Positions 23,596-35,130 of a DNA stretch of 64,000 bases are shown in pieces (position 1 is the first letter of the stretch; each line of letters starts with the position of its first letter). Origin of the DNA: Pogostemon cablin (taxonomy: Eukaryota > Streptophyta > Magnoliopsida > Lamiales > Lamiaceae); contig CM043000.1 in NCBI GenBank assembly GCA_023678885.1, forward strand, positions 19,700,729-19,764,728, given 5' to 3'. Position numbers and translations under genes: made by a program. The notes below the pieces were generated by a model. That model saw only the letters and a program-made list of their open reading frames with translations, was not told the origin of the DNA and searched no databases.

Positions 23596-25999
23596 CTAAC
23601 ACGGCAATCCTACCCTGCAACCAAGAACACCGGCATACCTCGTCATCTCTTCGACACGTGTCGCCGGAGCTGCCCTAATCTGATCATAAAACTGTGGATG
23701 TTTCCTAGTCCAATCTTTATCTCCAGATGAAATAAAATATGCTCCTCTCAGGAACAGATCTCCCTCCGTCACCCATGTCCATTTCATCCACTCTGATTCC
23801 GGCGTCCGTTCCCTTTTCGTCACCTGAAAAACACGAAATGAACATGTCGGTTTTCGTTTCATCTTTCATGTATCATTTCATGTGATACACGTTAGTACGC
23901 ACCTGTTTAGCGAAAGGGTGGTCCGCTATGTATCTGTTACCCTGGCTAATAATGGTGGGGTGGCTGCTTCCTCCAATGGCATACATCTTCCAGTGTGTGT
24001 AATCATTGTTGACAACATGGACATAACCAAAACGACACCGTGGCATCCTTTGCACCAGTCTCTTACCAAAATGGTTGAATGCCACCGTCACCTGCATCTT
24101 CATGTCCTCGGTGAAGGTATCACTCGCACCGAAAAGCATCACCTACAGCGGAGCAAACGAAATCGCTTTTCGTCTCTTATTCTTTTAAACATTGACACCC
24201 GAGTAACTGGACACGGGATTTTCTGTGTTATATTCATGTATCATCTATTCTCGTAGAGGGGAAAAAATTCAACAATTGTCCATATGGTTTATACTTTCGT
24301 AGGTATAGAGATAAAAACACATTCAGTATCATAACTATGCTTATGTTCATTTTTCATCCAAAAAAAGGATCAAAATTTTGATTTAGTACTACTAGTTTTG
24401 AAATAGGGCAAAAATGCACCATTTTCGTCGGAATATGCTGAAATCACCATCGATTTTTGTTGTCACGTGACAATCACGTGCAGTTTTCTGGTGATTTCTA
24501 CATTTTTCGGCAAAAATATGACACTTTTTGCCTTATTTCAGAAGCAGTGGTAGTAAATTGAATATTTTATCTTGAACATAATCAAAGTTATGTACTGAAT
24601 TGATTTTTATCCCTAGTTTTCTCCTCTCCTCTACGTTTCGTTCATCCAATAATGTAGTACAGGAGATATTACATCAAAATGGCGAAATAATAAACTCACA
24701 TCATTGTGATCGGTGAAGTGACTGTTGGAGATGGTGACAGCGGTGGAGCCCTGGATGACGTCGATGAGGCCATCGGCGCAGTTCGTCATGGACACGTGGT
24801 CGATCCAGACGTTCTGAGAGCCGAATATGGAGATCCCATCTCCGTCGCTCATCGTCCGGATTCCGACGTGATCGACGGAGTCCTTGATCTGGCCACCACT
24901 CTTGGGGATGGTATTGTGGATCCTCAAACCATGGATAATGACATTGCTGACATACTGGATGGTTATACCCGCGCCGTAGGCGATCTCAACCCTAACTCCA
25001 CGTCCATCAATAGTCTTGTCACCTTGCATGATGAGTTCTTGTGTAAGAATGATTAGCATGCTACGTTGGAAGATGATCCATAATGGCTCCTTTTGGATCA
25101 CCGCGTGGCGTAGGGTTCCCGGTCTTGGGTTTACGACGTCGTTGTCGGACGGGTCGGTGACGACGTAGAACCGGCCGTTTTTGCCGCCCTTGGCCTTGTA
25201 GCCGAACCCTAGACCGCAGTCGGCTAGCCTGAACCGGTCTCCGGCCCAATTAGGGTTACATCTCCAGCAACGGTCGATCGGGTTTGTTACCGTGCATGGA
25301 CCGGCACTGAACCGGCCACTTAGAAGTTGCCTTCTCGTGCTATTCAATTTGACATCCTCTTCCATCTCTCTCAAACTCCTGCAAATAATTTTAATTTACG
25401 AGGAGACGAACAATCATCGTGTATTGAATGACATCATATCGAGCTGGAATTAAAAAGAGAAAATATCAACCTATTCCAATTTTAGTTTTTTTCGTTTGCA
25501 ATTCTTAATTTTGATCATTTTTTTGTCAACTTTTAGTCTTTTTTGTCCAAATTTAATTCTTTTCTAAAATTTAATTATTATTTTTTTCAAATTTAGTTTT
25601 TTATGTTCAAAAATATCCAAAATTGGTTCGAAAGTGTATAATTTTGGACTAAAAGTGGATAAAAAAGAAACGAATTTTGAAAAAAATCAAAATTGGATCA
25701 AAATAATTAAAATTAGACAAAATATGACCAAAATTGAGAATTACATGAAAAATACTAAAATTGATATTTACCCAATTAAAAATTCCCAACCATGCATGCA
25801 CTTACATTTTGGCGTTTGCATTCAAATGATCTACCACTTTTTCAGGATTAGGTTCGAAGGCTTCGAGCGTGCGGTTCCAAGCCTCGTCGGCTCGTTTACG
25901 CCACACTTCGTCCCATTCCGCGATGTTAGCGTTAAGTGCTGGAAAAATCCAAGCAAAAGAAAAGAACAAGACGAACAAGCTCTTGTTAAGTCCTTGCAT
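23596..25999 (-). CDS. Pectate lyase, polysaccharide lyase family 1, secreted
   Basis: Cleaves de-esterified homogalacturonan in the cell wall by calcium-dependent beta-elimination. Exons on the minus strand: 25999-25806, 25378-24700, 24142-23903, 23823-23596, giving 446 aa. The ATG at 25999 is preferred over the in-frame ATG at 26047 because it starts a signal peptide (MQGLNKSLFVLFFSFAWIFP). The plant-specific N-terminal domain follows (AEWDEVWRKRADEAWNRTLE), then the right-handed beta-helix. Calcium and substrate motifs are intact: WIDHVSMTNCADGLIDV, STAVTISNSHFTDHND, and the catalytic-arginine segment VQRMPRCRFGYVHVVNNDYT followed by AIGGSSHPTI. The Cys-rich N-terminal block (GPCTVTNPIDRCWRCNPNW) and RFGYVHVVNNDYT wording are like the pollen LAT56/LAT59 group, which suggests expression in pollen or during wall loosening. 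Intron 1 is almost entirely a foldback repeat. Confidence 0.95.
25465..25795. mobile_element. Foldback MITE filling intron 1 of the pectate lyase
   Basis: The left half (TTTGCAATTCTTAATTTTGA, TTTTTTGTCCAAATTTAATT) is approximately the reverse complement of the right half (GACCAAAATTGAGAATTAC, TTTGGACTAAAAGTGGAT), so the element can fold into a long hairpin. The same family occurs at 46775-47100. No coding potential. Confidence 0.65.
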
Positions 26000-26049
26000 C
26001 TTGCTCGGGTCGAGTGGGTGCGGTTTGAGACGGATCGAGTCGAACACTA

Positions 26050-27400
26050 ATACTTGTTGTGTTCGGACTGAACAGACCGAACTGACTCACATTTATTCAA
26101 CAACAATTTTTAGGTGGTTAAAAAGAGGGAGGGTGTGTGAAATTTGTATTTATATTCATTTTTATGGTATGATGATGATAGCCACTGGTTTGGTTCTCAT
26201 AGTGTGTTTGTGAGTGTGAGTGTTTTACGGCGTCGTTTTCGGCGGTTTAATTGTTAGGGTAGAGATTCTTGGCTTCTCAAAATTTCAATTTCTGCACTCT
26301 TCTCTAAATTACTTTGAATCATATGTATAAGGAATTTATCATTTTTTCTTTCAGTTCAGAATTTAATTTCCACATCGTTTGTTTCTTTATTGATAAAGAA
26401 TAATAATAGCACCATGTTTTGCAATTTGTAAAGTACTCATATTTAATGGGGAAATTATTCTTTCGCACACGTGTACAGTTCATCCACCCTCATAAACTTA
26501 TACATTTACGTATAATAATAAATAAAAATATAAGGAATTTTCTGTTAATTTTTTAATAAAAAATATAATTTTAAAATAAATAATAAAATTATTAAGAAAT
26601 ATATATAGATTATTTAATAAAAATTTATGTATATATATGAATGCACGTGTAAACTCAAGTGCACAGAATATCAAAACTCTATTTAATTTATTTAAAACAA
26701 GTCATGAATTTCGAAATAATTTTCAATGTTATATTTTTTTTTAGTAAAATAAATAAATAAACCATAACTGTTTAATATGAGAAATTCTTCCAATCGGCTG
26801 TAGGTGTCCTTTCAAAAAAATATTTTTCTACTCGAAAAAATTAATAATTCATCATATATACATACTATGTCCATGAACATGCATAAACTACATACTGTTT
26901 ATGTGAATTACAATATGTGAGTATTATTATAACAAATAAATAAATAAATGTAAACTTGCAATATTAACTAGCTATTAAGTACTGTATGATATTTATTTAT
27001 TTATCATTTTATTTACCTTTATTTATTTTGGAGAGCTGGTTGCAAGATATTGTATGCTAGGGTGTGTGGCTAAAATGGAATATTTGATTGGACCCATATT
27101 TGATGTAAAGAATTAAATGTTATTGCAAATTTATCAAATCACCCAAATGGGATGATGCTTGGATGGTGGAAAAGATTTTGAGCTTGAAAAAAAATAAAAA
27201 ATAAAAAAACCAATTTGTTTATTGAAGATCAATTAAAAATACATTCTATATAGAAATATAGTAGTACTATATTTTAGTGTGGGTAGAGATTATACTTGAA
27301 TCATTCTCCATAGCTACACTCATGAATAATTTAGTTATAATAACTTTTTAATACAGAGGAGTACTATAGTGGAACTGGTATAATTTATAATTAACTTAAA
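26050..27400. other. Promoter side of the pectate lyase and AT-rich spacer
   Basis: Presumed 5' region of the minus-strand pectate lyase gene followed by AT-rich DNA. No motif or gene is clear enough to name. Confidence 0.4.
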
Positions 27401-27660
27401 AATATGACAAACTCTCATATGTGAGACAATTCGTGAGACGTGTTACAATATGTCTATTATATATAGATAAAGTATGTTTAATGATTGTTAAAGTATGTTT
27501 TCTAAAGTATGATAAATGATAAATTAAAGAATGATTTTAGGGTGTTATAATATGATTCATTATTAACATACTTTAATTATAAATAAACATACTTTAGTAA
27601 TGGGTCGATCCTTCTCACAACGGTCTCACAAAAAACTCGTCTCACAAGAAAGTTTTTAAA
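27400..27660. mobile_element. MULE-like MITE of the TGTGAGAC family
   Basis: Left CTCATATGTGAGACAATTCGTGAGACG and right (reverse complement) TTGTGAGACGAG...TTTTGTGAGACCGTTGTGAG form long inverted ends with repeated GTGAGAC. Borders and target duplication are approximate (TTAAAAATA against TTAAAAAAA). Related to 10805-12043. Confidence 0.5.
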
Positions 27661-27714
27661 AAAATAGTTAAATTAATATGAGATGAAAAGATATTTATGT
27701 TTTTTAAATTAATA

Positions 27715-27986
27715 CTCCCTTCATCCCATAATACTTTTCACGTTTACTATTCCATGTTTTTTAAGAAAAATTGTACTTTTTGATCAACTGTATTGACTTT
27801 GAAGGGTATTATAATATTTTTAGGTAATAAAAAAATATAAATTAATTATATGTGTGTGAAAAAAGAGATGAAATTTAAAATTAATGTAACTTTTGAGGTT
27901 GTTAGATAAATTGATATTTCTTTTATTAGGATGTGAAAGGTTTTGTTGGAAAGAAAGTATGAAATATTTTATGAGACGAGAATAGT
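27715..27986. mobile_element. Stowaway-like MITE
   Basis: The left end TA-CTCCCTTCATCCCATAATA is a good Stowaway end. The right end (TTTTATGAGACGAGAATAG-TA) is decayed. The body matches 1845-2036. Confidence 0.55.
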
Positions 27987-27989
27987 ACT

Positions 27990-28440
27990 ATATATTAACT
28001 CTTAAATGTAAAGAGTAAACTTTAATATGGGTAAAACAATATAAGTTTATTTTATTTATTTTTATGGAACTTACATACAATAATAATATATTATTAACTA
28101 TGCATCATTTTATTAAATTACTTAATATTAGTTCAGAATGTAAACATAAACGTTTTGATAAAAAGAGGTGTATGACATAGTAAATTCAATTTCCAATCTA
28201 CAAAATTCAAAACTTTTTCCTTTTTTCACATTCAAATCCAAATATTAAAGACTCTTTCACCACCCAAATACGCCTAAACCCTTTTCACAATGGAGAATTA
28301 AAACCAAAAAAATCATCTGAATCCTCGTATTCTTACTCTTGATCATTTTGAAGTTAGAAAAATCCTTAAAAATTTTGAGATAGACCATGATCAGGAAGAC
28401 AACGTGATACATATGTGTGATCAAAATTACGCTGTACATT
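27990..28440. other. AT-rich intergenic; nothing recognised
   Basis: No supported gene or repeat boundary. Confidence 0.35.
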
Positions 28441-28444
28441 TATA

Positions 28445-29100
28445 TGATTCTTCAATTTAATTGCGTATTTTCTGTTTCTCTCTAAAAATGCACATTAATA
28501 TACTTCACAATAGTTTCAATCGTTTATTTTCCGTTTCTCTCTCAAAGATGCATATTGATGTACATTCGTAGGGGTTTTCAATTTAATCATGTGTTTTCTG
28601 TTTCTCTCTAAAAAATGCATATAATGTACATTAGTAGGATTCTTTAATGGCTAATTATACTGTGCACCCAGGTGCACCCACTTTAAAAAACGTATACAAA
28701 TATAAACAAAAACATATATAATTATGAACAAAAATGTATACAATTTAATTGTTAGTTTTTTTAATGAAAAATTGAATGTAAAAAGATATACAATTATTAA
28801 AAAACATGTATACACTATTGAATAAAAAGATACACATATGGATGCTAGTTTTTTTAATGAAAAACTTAATGTGAAAAAAATATACAATTATTAAAAAACA
28901 CGTATAAAAAATAGAATAAAAAGTTATACACATATGAGTTCACCTTGCACGCGGGTGCACCTAATATCAACTCTTCTTTAATTTAATTGCGTATTTTCAA
29001 TTTCTTTTTCAATAGAATGTACACTAATGTACATTCGTATAATAACGTATTTTTGTTTCCATCTTAACAATGTACACTAATGTACGGATATGTACAGATT
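28445..29100 (+). repeat. Tandem array of about 62-66-bp units, split by a MITE
   Basis: About five diverged units each read TTCAATTTAATTGCGTATTT, then CTGTTTCTCTCT, then ATGCA.ATT..TGTACATTCG. Three lie before and two after the inserted element at about 28651-28970. The unit contains TGTACATTAGTGTACA-like dyads. The same unit in reverse orientation flanks the SINE near 9.3-9.7 kb. Confidence 0.65.
28651..28970. mobile_element. MITE with GTGCACC inverted ends
   Basis: TGTGCACCCAGGTGCACC at the left faces GCACGCGGGTGCACCT at the right. The AT-rich interior contains two copies of a unit with TAGTTTTTTTAATGAAAAA (about 28752 and 28848, 96 bp apart). It interrupts the tandem array. The element at 35131-35504 has related ends. 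Confidence 0.55.
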
Positions 29101-29104
29101 TGTG

Positions 29105-29360
29105 AGAAAAACAAAATATAATTTTGTATTTATCAGTAATTTTCTGTAGCGAATGTATCACTTAATAATTCCTAAATACGTTTTGTACCTACTATTTATT
29201 CACCCATAATTTAATTACGAATTTTATACGGATAGACGCATTAAATTTTTTTATATTTAAATAGGATAAAATATTCCTCACATAAGAGTTTCATATTCTG
29301 ATTTATTAAAAAGGAGTATTTACATGGAAAAATATCTTTTAATACGATAAACTATTATAT
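29105..29360. other. AT-rich spacer; nothing recognised
   Basis: No feature supported. Confidence 0.3.
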
Positions 29361-29364
29361 TATC

Positions 29365-29620
29365 ATATTTTATTTAGACAGTCTCTTGTGATACATTAAC
29401 GTGTTAAATGTTAAAGTATGCTAGATAAAAATGTTTAATGGACCATGTTTTCTTGGTGAATTATACATTAAAATATGATTTTAGTGTGTTATAATATGAT
29501 ACATTAGTGAGATATTATAACAAAAAATAAACATATTTACTTATTATAATATAATAAACATATTTTATTAATGAGTCTTCTAAAAAAATTGTCTCCGTCT
29601 CACAAGAGAGTGCATTCTTT
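29365..29620. mobile_element. MITE of the TGTGAGAC family, decayed
   Basis: Left AGACAGTCTCTTGTGATACATT and right (reverse complement) CTCTTGTGAGACGGAGACAA share the family's ends. The interior carries AAAGTATG/TTATAATATGAT phrases also found at 27480-27600. Confidence 0.45.
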
Positions 29621-29624
29621 TTTT

Positions 29625-30206
29625 TATTTATATGAGGAATATTTTTCAATAATAATTTATTATTCTAAAAAATATTTTCGATAAAATTAAAATGCAGAAC
29701 AGATAATAAACAGTTGAGTTATTTTTATTATTTGTAATCACTTAAATAAAAAAATAAAATTGCGTATTAGGTCCTCGAAAATTTTCTGAATTGCCAAACA
29801 CAGCCTTTTCTTGGGAAACATACAGCTCACTCACCTACTACCACCCTAGAATATCACAAACCCTCCACCCCAAGTATAGCCGTCACTCACAGACGTCACG
29901 TGTAATTAAATCCCCAGAATACCCTTCTCAATTATCTTATTCCCCAATACATCCTTAAGCCAGATACAATCGCTCCGCTCGCCCAACCTCATCAACGGCT
30001 CCGGCTCTCTAAAAAATACGCCCTTAAAAAAAATGTATATATATATTTATAAATAATAAATAAATAAATGAAAATAAAAAGAAAAAAAAAACTACAGCAT
30101 ATATTAGCCTGGCCAGTCGCCACACTGTTGATTATCTTTTTCGTCTAAAAAAAAAAGTGATTTTGCAAATTCTCTTTCTGATTTTCCATCTTAGTTGAAG
30201 AGCATC
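29625..30206 (+). promoter_or_regulatory. Probable VDAC promoter and 5' leader
   Basis: GACGTCACGTGT at 29892-29903 fuses a C-box (GACGTC) and a G-box (CACGTG), the core bound by plant bZIP factors, about 305 bp before the ATG. The leader has A-rich runs. Function is inferred from motif alone. Confidence 0.4.
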
Positions 30207-33029
30207 ATGGGCAAGGGTCCGGGTCTATACTCCGACATTGGCAAAAAAGCTCGAGGTTTTATTTGCAGTTGTTTTTACTGATAATGGTGGATTTATTGTT
30301 TTATTAATCCAACTCCGTTTCGATTTGGGTTTAATAGCAATGATAATTTTTTTTTTGGTGGAATTAGATCTTCTCTACAGGGATTACAACAATGACCAGA
30401 AGTTTACGCTCACCACCTACTCTCCCACTGGAGTTGTAAGTTTATTTTTAATTAAACTAGGTGGTGCCTTTTTGCGGATCTGATTTTAATGTATGCTATT
30501 AATGTTACTGGAGCTGTGTTTTTATTATTATGGAGTTTTTTTTATCCTTTGAAAAATGGTGTACCCTAATGGTGGGCCCACAAGGCCCTACCTGTTGATG
30601 GGGTGGAGGAGGTAAATCGCAGGATGTGCTCAGGTGGCTTATAGGGAGGGCTCACTGTTAAACTTGTGCTTGCAAGAGGCTAAATTCATGCTAAAGGCAG
30701 TTGGAAGGTCTTTCCACCCTCCCCTCTACCACTTGAGCTATGCCATGGGCAGTTTTTTTTTATCCTTTGTGTGTGTGGGGGGGTCTGAGCTCATAAACTC
30801 ATTTTCCTGGGATATAACATGATATTGCGTTATTCTAACTCTTTCTTTATTTTTTTTTTGTTTTCAGTTATAGTTTTGTTTTTGTTTGATTCAATAGGCA
30901 TATTCTTGTAATTTGAGAGTTGGGTAAATGTTATGGTTTTTCTATGTGCAATTCAGATTTGTGCTTATTGTAATAGGTTTAAATTTTAATGGGGTTGGTT
31001 TGGTAAGTGATGAGTTTGAATATTTCAGGCTGGTAGTATATTATTGGGCATTTTCTCTTAGGGAGAAATTTGTGAGATTATGTATTCTCAATCCATCTGT
31101 TGCAAAAACTTCGATCCATCTGTAACTCGATGAGTGTTTTTAACTGTGTTAGGACATTTAATTTCTTTATTGAACTGCTGATGTTTGAAGGGCTTGCTAT
31201 CGATAAGTAAACTAGGCACAATCCTCTCTAGGTGAGTGTGTGTTGCAGGAGTTGGGTGTAATTTCTGATTCTTAATGAACGGAAAATAGAATCTGTAGCT
31301 CGGATGTTGGTGAGAGAATACTTTTTCTGGTATTCAATATCATTAGATGCTTATTGATTTTCAAATTTGATTCATCTCATTATAATAGCAGTAACAATAC
31401 TCTGTGGAGATGTGTATTGTATTAGTTATATATCTATTTTATCTCAATTATCACAGTAGCACACATTGTCTGTGGGATGCTTTGGATTCAAAAATGTCGA
31501 AAATGACTACACACGTGAAGCATAACTAGGCCTTATATTCAGCCATCATGTCCTTTAATTTTGTGCTCTGAGTCTTGGCCCAAAATGAGTATCACTGAAA
31601 TGGAAAAGGATATGTGTGGATGCAATTATTTGGTTCACGTAGTTGCACAGTTTTATGAATCAAAGTCAGCGCATCTTGCACTAGTTCAACTCATGGGTTT
31701 TATTTCTTCCATATTCATCTGGTATATCTATGTGCGCTATGAGCTTTTAATTGATGTATGTGCTTCTTGATGAAGATTTTGATGATCACAACTTCTCTTT
31801 GTAACTATGTTGTTCTCTCTCTCTCTTTTTCTTTTTCTTTCTGATTATTACACAAATGAGCAGAGGATATATCTGTTGATCCTAATGTTGCGTCTTGATA
31901 TCTTATATATGGCAGACTCTCACTTCAACGGGAACAAAGAAAGGTGACCTATTTCTGGCTGATGTTAACACTCAGTTGAAGAACAAGAACATCACCACTG
32001 ATATTAAAGTGGACACAAACTCAAACGTATGCCTTATCAATTATGCTCCTCATTTTGTGCCTTTTTATGTGCTCACGTTTCAAGTTTCCTTTTAAATCGT
32101 CAGTAATCTATTCACACTTATAGCCTTCAATGAAATTATGCTGCATATTGCTGAATGATGTTTAATAGTTTTGCCTACTTATTTATTCAACATACTTATG
32201 GACCCAATTACAGCTCTTTACCACTGTAACAATTGACGATGCTTGCCCTGGAGTGAAGACTATATTGAGCTTTAGAGTTCCTGATCAAAGGTCTGGAAAG
32301 GTAAGCTGCACTTTACTTCCTTACTCTTGTTAAGTATAGGGCTCCTGTTTAATTCTTTGTTTCATATTTGACTGCTGCAGTTGGAACTTCAATACCTGCA
32401 TGACTATGCGGGGATTAGCTCAAGTGTTGGGTTGACTGCTAACCCCGTCGTGAGCTTTTCTGGTGTTCTGGGAAACAATAACGTTGCTGTGGGAAGTGAT
32501 GTTTCGTTCGACACTAAGGAAGGAGTATTTACAAAATGCAACTTTGGAGCAAGCTTCACAAATTCTGATCTTATTGCTGCTTTGACAGTGTAAGTGGCTT
32601 CTATTTCTGGAGATTAATTCCTATTTTTTAATTTCTTTGGATTATTCTGAAGTGAGCATGATTACGCATTATATGCCAGTGAAAGTTCTAAAACCAAATG
32701 TTAAACTATTAAATTGCTCTAGGAATGACAAGGGAGATGCGTTGAATGCATCGTACTACCACACCGTGAGCCCTTTGACCAACACAGCAGTTGGTGCTGA
32801 AGTGACCCACAGCTTCTCAACTAATGAGAACACCATAACCCTGGGTACTCAGCATTCCTTGGACCCATTGACTACCGTTAAAGCACGAGTGAACAATTAT
32901 GGCAAGGCTAGTGCTCTGATTCAACACGAATGGCGTCCAAAGTCACTCGTCACCATCTCAGGTGAAGTGGACACAAAGTCAGTCGACAAGAGTGCCAAAT
33001 TCGGTTTAGCTTTGGCCCTTAAGCCATGA
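30207..33029 (+). CDS. VDAC: Voltage-dependent anion channel (mitochondrial outer-membrane porin)
   Basis: Forms the beta-barrel pore that passes ATP, ADP and other metabolites through the outer mitochondrial membrane. Exons: 30207-30255, 30368-30435, 31916-32026, 32214-32300, 32381-32589, 32723-33029. Phases close to give 276 aa, the normal porin length. The N-terminus MGKGPGLYSDIGKKARDLLY is the conserved plant VDAC N-terminal helix. The rest alternates short polar/hydrophobic strands as expected for a 19-strand barrel, with FSGVLGNNNVAVGSDVSF and the C-terminal GEVDTKSVDKSAKFGLALAL matching family landmarks. There is no cleavable presequence, as usual. Intron 2 is long (1.48 kb) and holds a SINE with a target duplication. 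Confidence 0.97.
30552..30750 (-). mobile_element. tRNA-derived SINE, copy 2, in VDAC intron 2
   Basis: The insertion is flanked by a direct repeat AGTTTTTTTTATCCTTTG (30534-30551 and 30751-30769, one T difference), a typical LINE-mediated target duplication. On the minus strand it starts GCCCATGGCATAGCTCAAGT with an A-box (TAGCTCAAGTGG), continues GAATTTAGCCTCTTGCAAGC and ends near CACCATTTTTC. Compared with copy 1 (9377-9594) it lacks the about 35-nt segment that holds the B-box. It lies antisense to VDAC. Confidence 0.85.
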
Positions 33030-34374
33030 GTTTACTTCTCCCCGTCGACATCCTCACAACTAGTTATTTTGTTGCCTATTTCGGTGGTCGTTGAAAATAA
33101 TATGGTGGTCCATTGAACTTGATTTCTAAGGTTTGAGCCTGAAGTTTTCTGCAATCGGGATTTCAGCTATTTCTATTTCGAGGTATTTTGAATTTTCCAA
33201 AAAAAAAAATGTTAATTTGCAAAATTATTGATCAGTGACAAGGTAACTGGAATAAATTGAATCATTTTAATGAACCCTTTTAGCTTATCCTCTGTTATTT
33301 TGCTCGGTAATTTTTATCTCTACTTACTAGCATCTCCAAAATATTCACAGTTAATAATTTTTTCAAAAATGTGAGATGTCAATTATGAGGGAGTATTATG
33401 TGTTACTTGTGTTTTTTTTATTTCTTTAGAGTTGAATTTGTTTATATTAAATATTGAATTTCACCTGATCCCAAATTAGGTTACAGTTTATGTATTCAGT
33501 GAGATAGATAAATAGATTTGCATTTTAAAAGGCAAAATGATGTACTTAAAGATAAGAATTAAAGTCTTTCAGGATAAAAATAAATTGCAGTGAAAAGTGA
33601 GGAAGGTTCCAACATCTTTGCAGTAAGAATTCCAATTAATGAGAAAAATAAACACCAACCATATTACAAAGGCCCATTTGTTGTTTTAAATTTAAGTTTA
33701 GAACTTAGTTATATAGAACTGTTTCAAAGTGAGATATGTATATAATTTTTAACTTGAGACTTGATTTTCTTTAGGTTCAAACTTGGCTTAAAAAATTTAA
33801 ACTTCCATTTTGCAGCTATCAATTCAGATATAAGGTCTTTCTTTTTTATATTTTGAACAGCAACTATAGAGTCTTTCTATCCTCTTCTGTAATATTTGAG
33901 CAATCATTAAATGTAATACTATGATTTAATTTTGAAAACTTCCCATCAAATGGTCGAAGATGTGTCAACCATTATCGTTCAATTTCATGTACTCGTTAGG
34001 AATAAATTTCACCTCTCCTTTATTAATCACCTATGTGAATGTGGCTTCAACTTAGCTAATAATGGTGTCAAACACTGGGTCCCACGCACATTTTAAAAGA
34101 TAAATATTCCAATCATTTCCATTCTTAGTTTCAGATTTACTTTAATAAGTGTATTAAAAAAAAGTGATTATTCATTTATTTACTTTTACTAAGGTGAAAG
34201 AGAAGTAAACTACACGTCTGCTTCATTGCTGCTTCCTAGAACTTTCCATGCAATTGCCAAAGAATTTCCAACAATACTTTAATTTCAAATGTCATTTTCA
34301 TCATTGTTGTTCTATAAAATACAGATTGCAGCTCACCAATTCTCACATCATCAATCAAATTAAACATACAAAAA
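33030..34374. other. VDAC 3' UTR and intergenic spacer
   Basis: About 150-250 bp after the VDAC stop are probable 3' UTR. The remainder is AT-rich with no supported gene. The last about 50 bp, beginning near CTATAAAATACAGATTGCAG (34311), include a TATA-like box for the next gene. Confidence 0.45.
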
Positions 34375-34830
34375 ATGCACTCACAAACCTGTTCGAATTT
34401 CCACAAATTGAAACACGCTTTTCCCATCGCTGCCTCCTTAATCGCGATTGGGTACTGCGTTTTCTCAACGATTCAGCAGCATTACTCGCTCTACAACATA
34501 ACCCTCTTCTTCTACGCCGATCTGATCTTAGCGCACTACTGTAAACGCGCCTTTCAGAAGCTGCCGCCGCGTGAAAAATCGCTCAACAAATCGCTACTCA
34601 GATTCGCGTTTTTTCTGTTGAGCTCCGGCAATTTGTTCGCAATCGCCACCCAGAGCGCGCCGCACTACGGCCCCCTCACGGCGGCGTGGTTCTACGGTTT
34701 GGCGGTTGCCGGCACCGCTTTTTTCTTCTACGCTTTCGTCATCCATGAAAGTGAGGAAGGGTTGACGAATTGCAGCGCTGGCGGGTTTTCATTGGTGGAA
34801 TCCAATTCCTATCTTTCTCAACAAGTGTAA
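34375..34830 (+). CDS. Intronless small multi-pass membrane protein, unknown function
   Basis: A 151-aa uninterrupted frame starts at an ATG and has strong coding character: GC-rich third positions (for example CTGCCGCCGCGTGAAAAATC) stand out against very AT-rich flanks. Four hydrophobic segments are visible at about residues 18-32 (IAASLIAIGYCVF), 40-57 (YNITLFFYADLILAHY), 74-92 (LLRFAFFLLSSGNLFAIA) and 104-122 (WFYGLAVAGTAFFFYAFVI). A basic loop (KRAFQKLPPREKSLNKS) separates the second and third. The C-terminal tail is polar and acidic. I do not recognise a named family. A TATA-like CTATAAAATAC lies about 60 bp upstream. It could be a plant-specific uncharacterised transmembrane protein. 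Confidence 0.7.
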   Translation: MHSQTCSNFHKLKHAFPIAASLIAIGYCVFSTIQQHYSLYNITLFFYADLILAHYCKRAFQKLPPREKSLNKSLLRFAFFLLSSGNLFAIATQSAPHYGPLTAAWFYGLAVAGTAFFFYAFVIHESEEGLTNCSAGGFSLVESNSYLSQQV

Positions 34831-34834
34831 TCGT

Positions 34835-35125
34835 GTCTTCTTGTGTGAATGTGATAACTCTCTCTATATTAATATTAATTTAATTAATTAATAAATAACT
34901 CACAAACAACTTAAATTAAATCAAGAGTGGGTTCTTACTCGAATTTATATATTTTTTCTTATCAAATTATCTTTAAAAATTCTCATGCATTGTATATAAA
35001 AATTAATTAATTTTAATATAAAAATAAGTTTCAACACATTCTCTATTTTAACATTTATATTTATATAATGATTTTCGCTTTTCGAATTTGAAGACTAAAA
35101 TTTACTATTCAAACTTAAATGACAA
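34835..35125. other. 3' region of the small membrane-protein gene; AT-rich
   Basis: No further feature seen. Confidence 0.3.
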
Positions 35126-35130
35126 AAATT

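Noticed and set aside
24706..25056. Plus-strand 116-aa frame
   Set aside because: It is a shadow of exon 2 of the pectate lyase on the opposite strand.
26000..26047. Longer pectate lyase start at 26047
   Set aside because: It would put 16 polar residues ahead of a good signal peptide; the ATG at 25999 starts the signal peptide directly.
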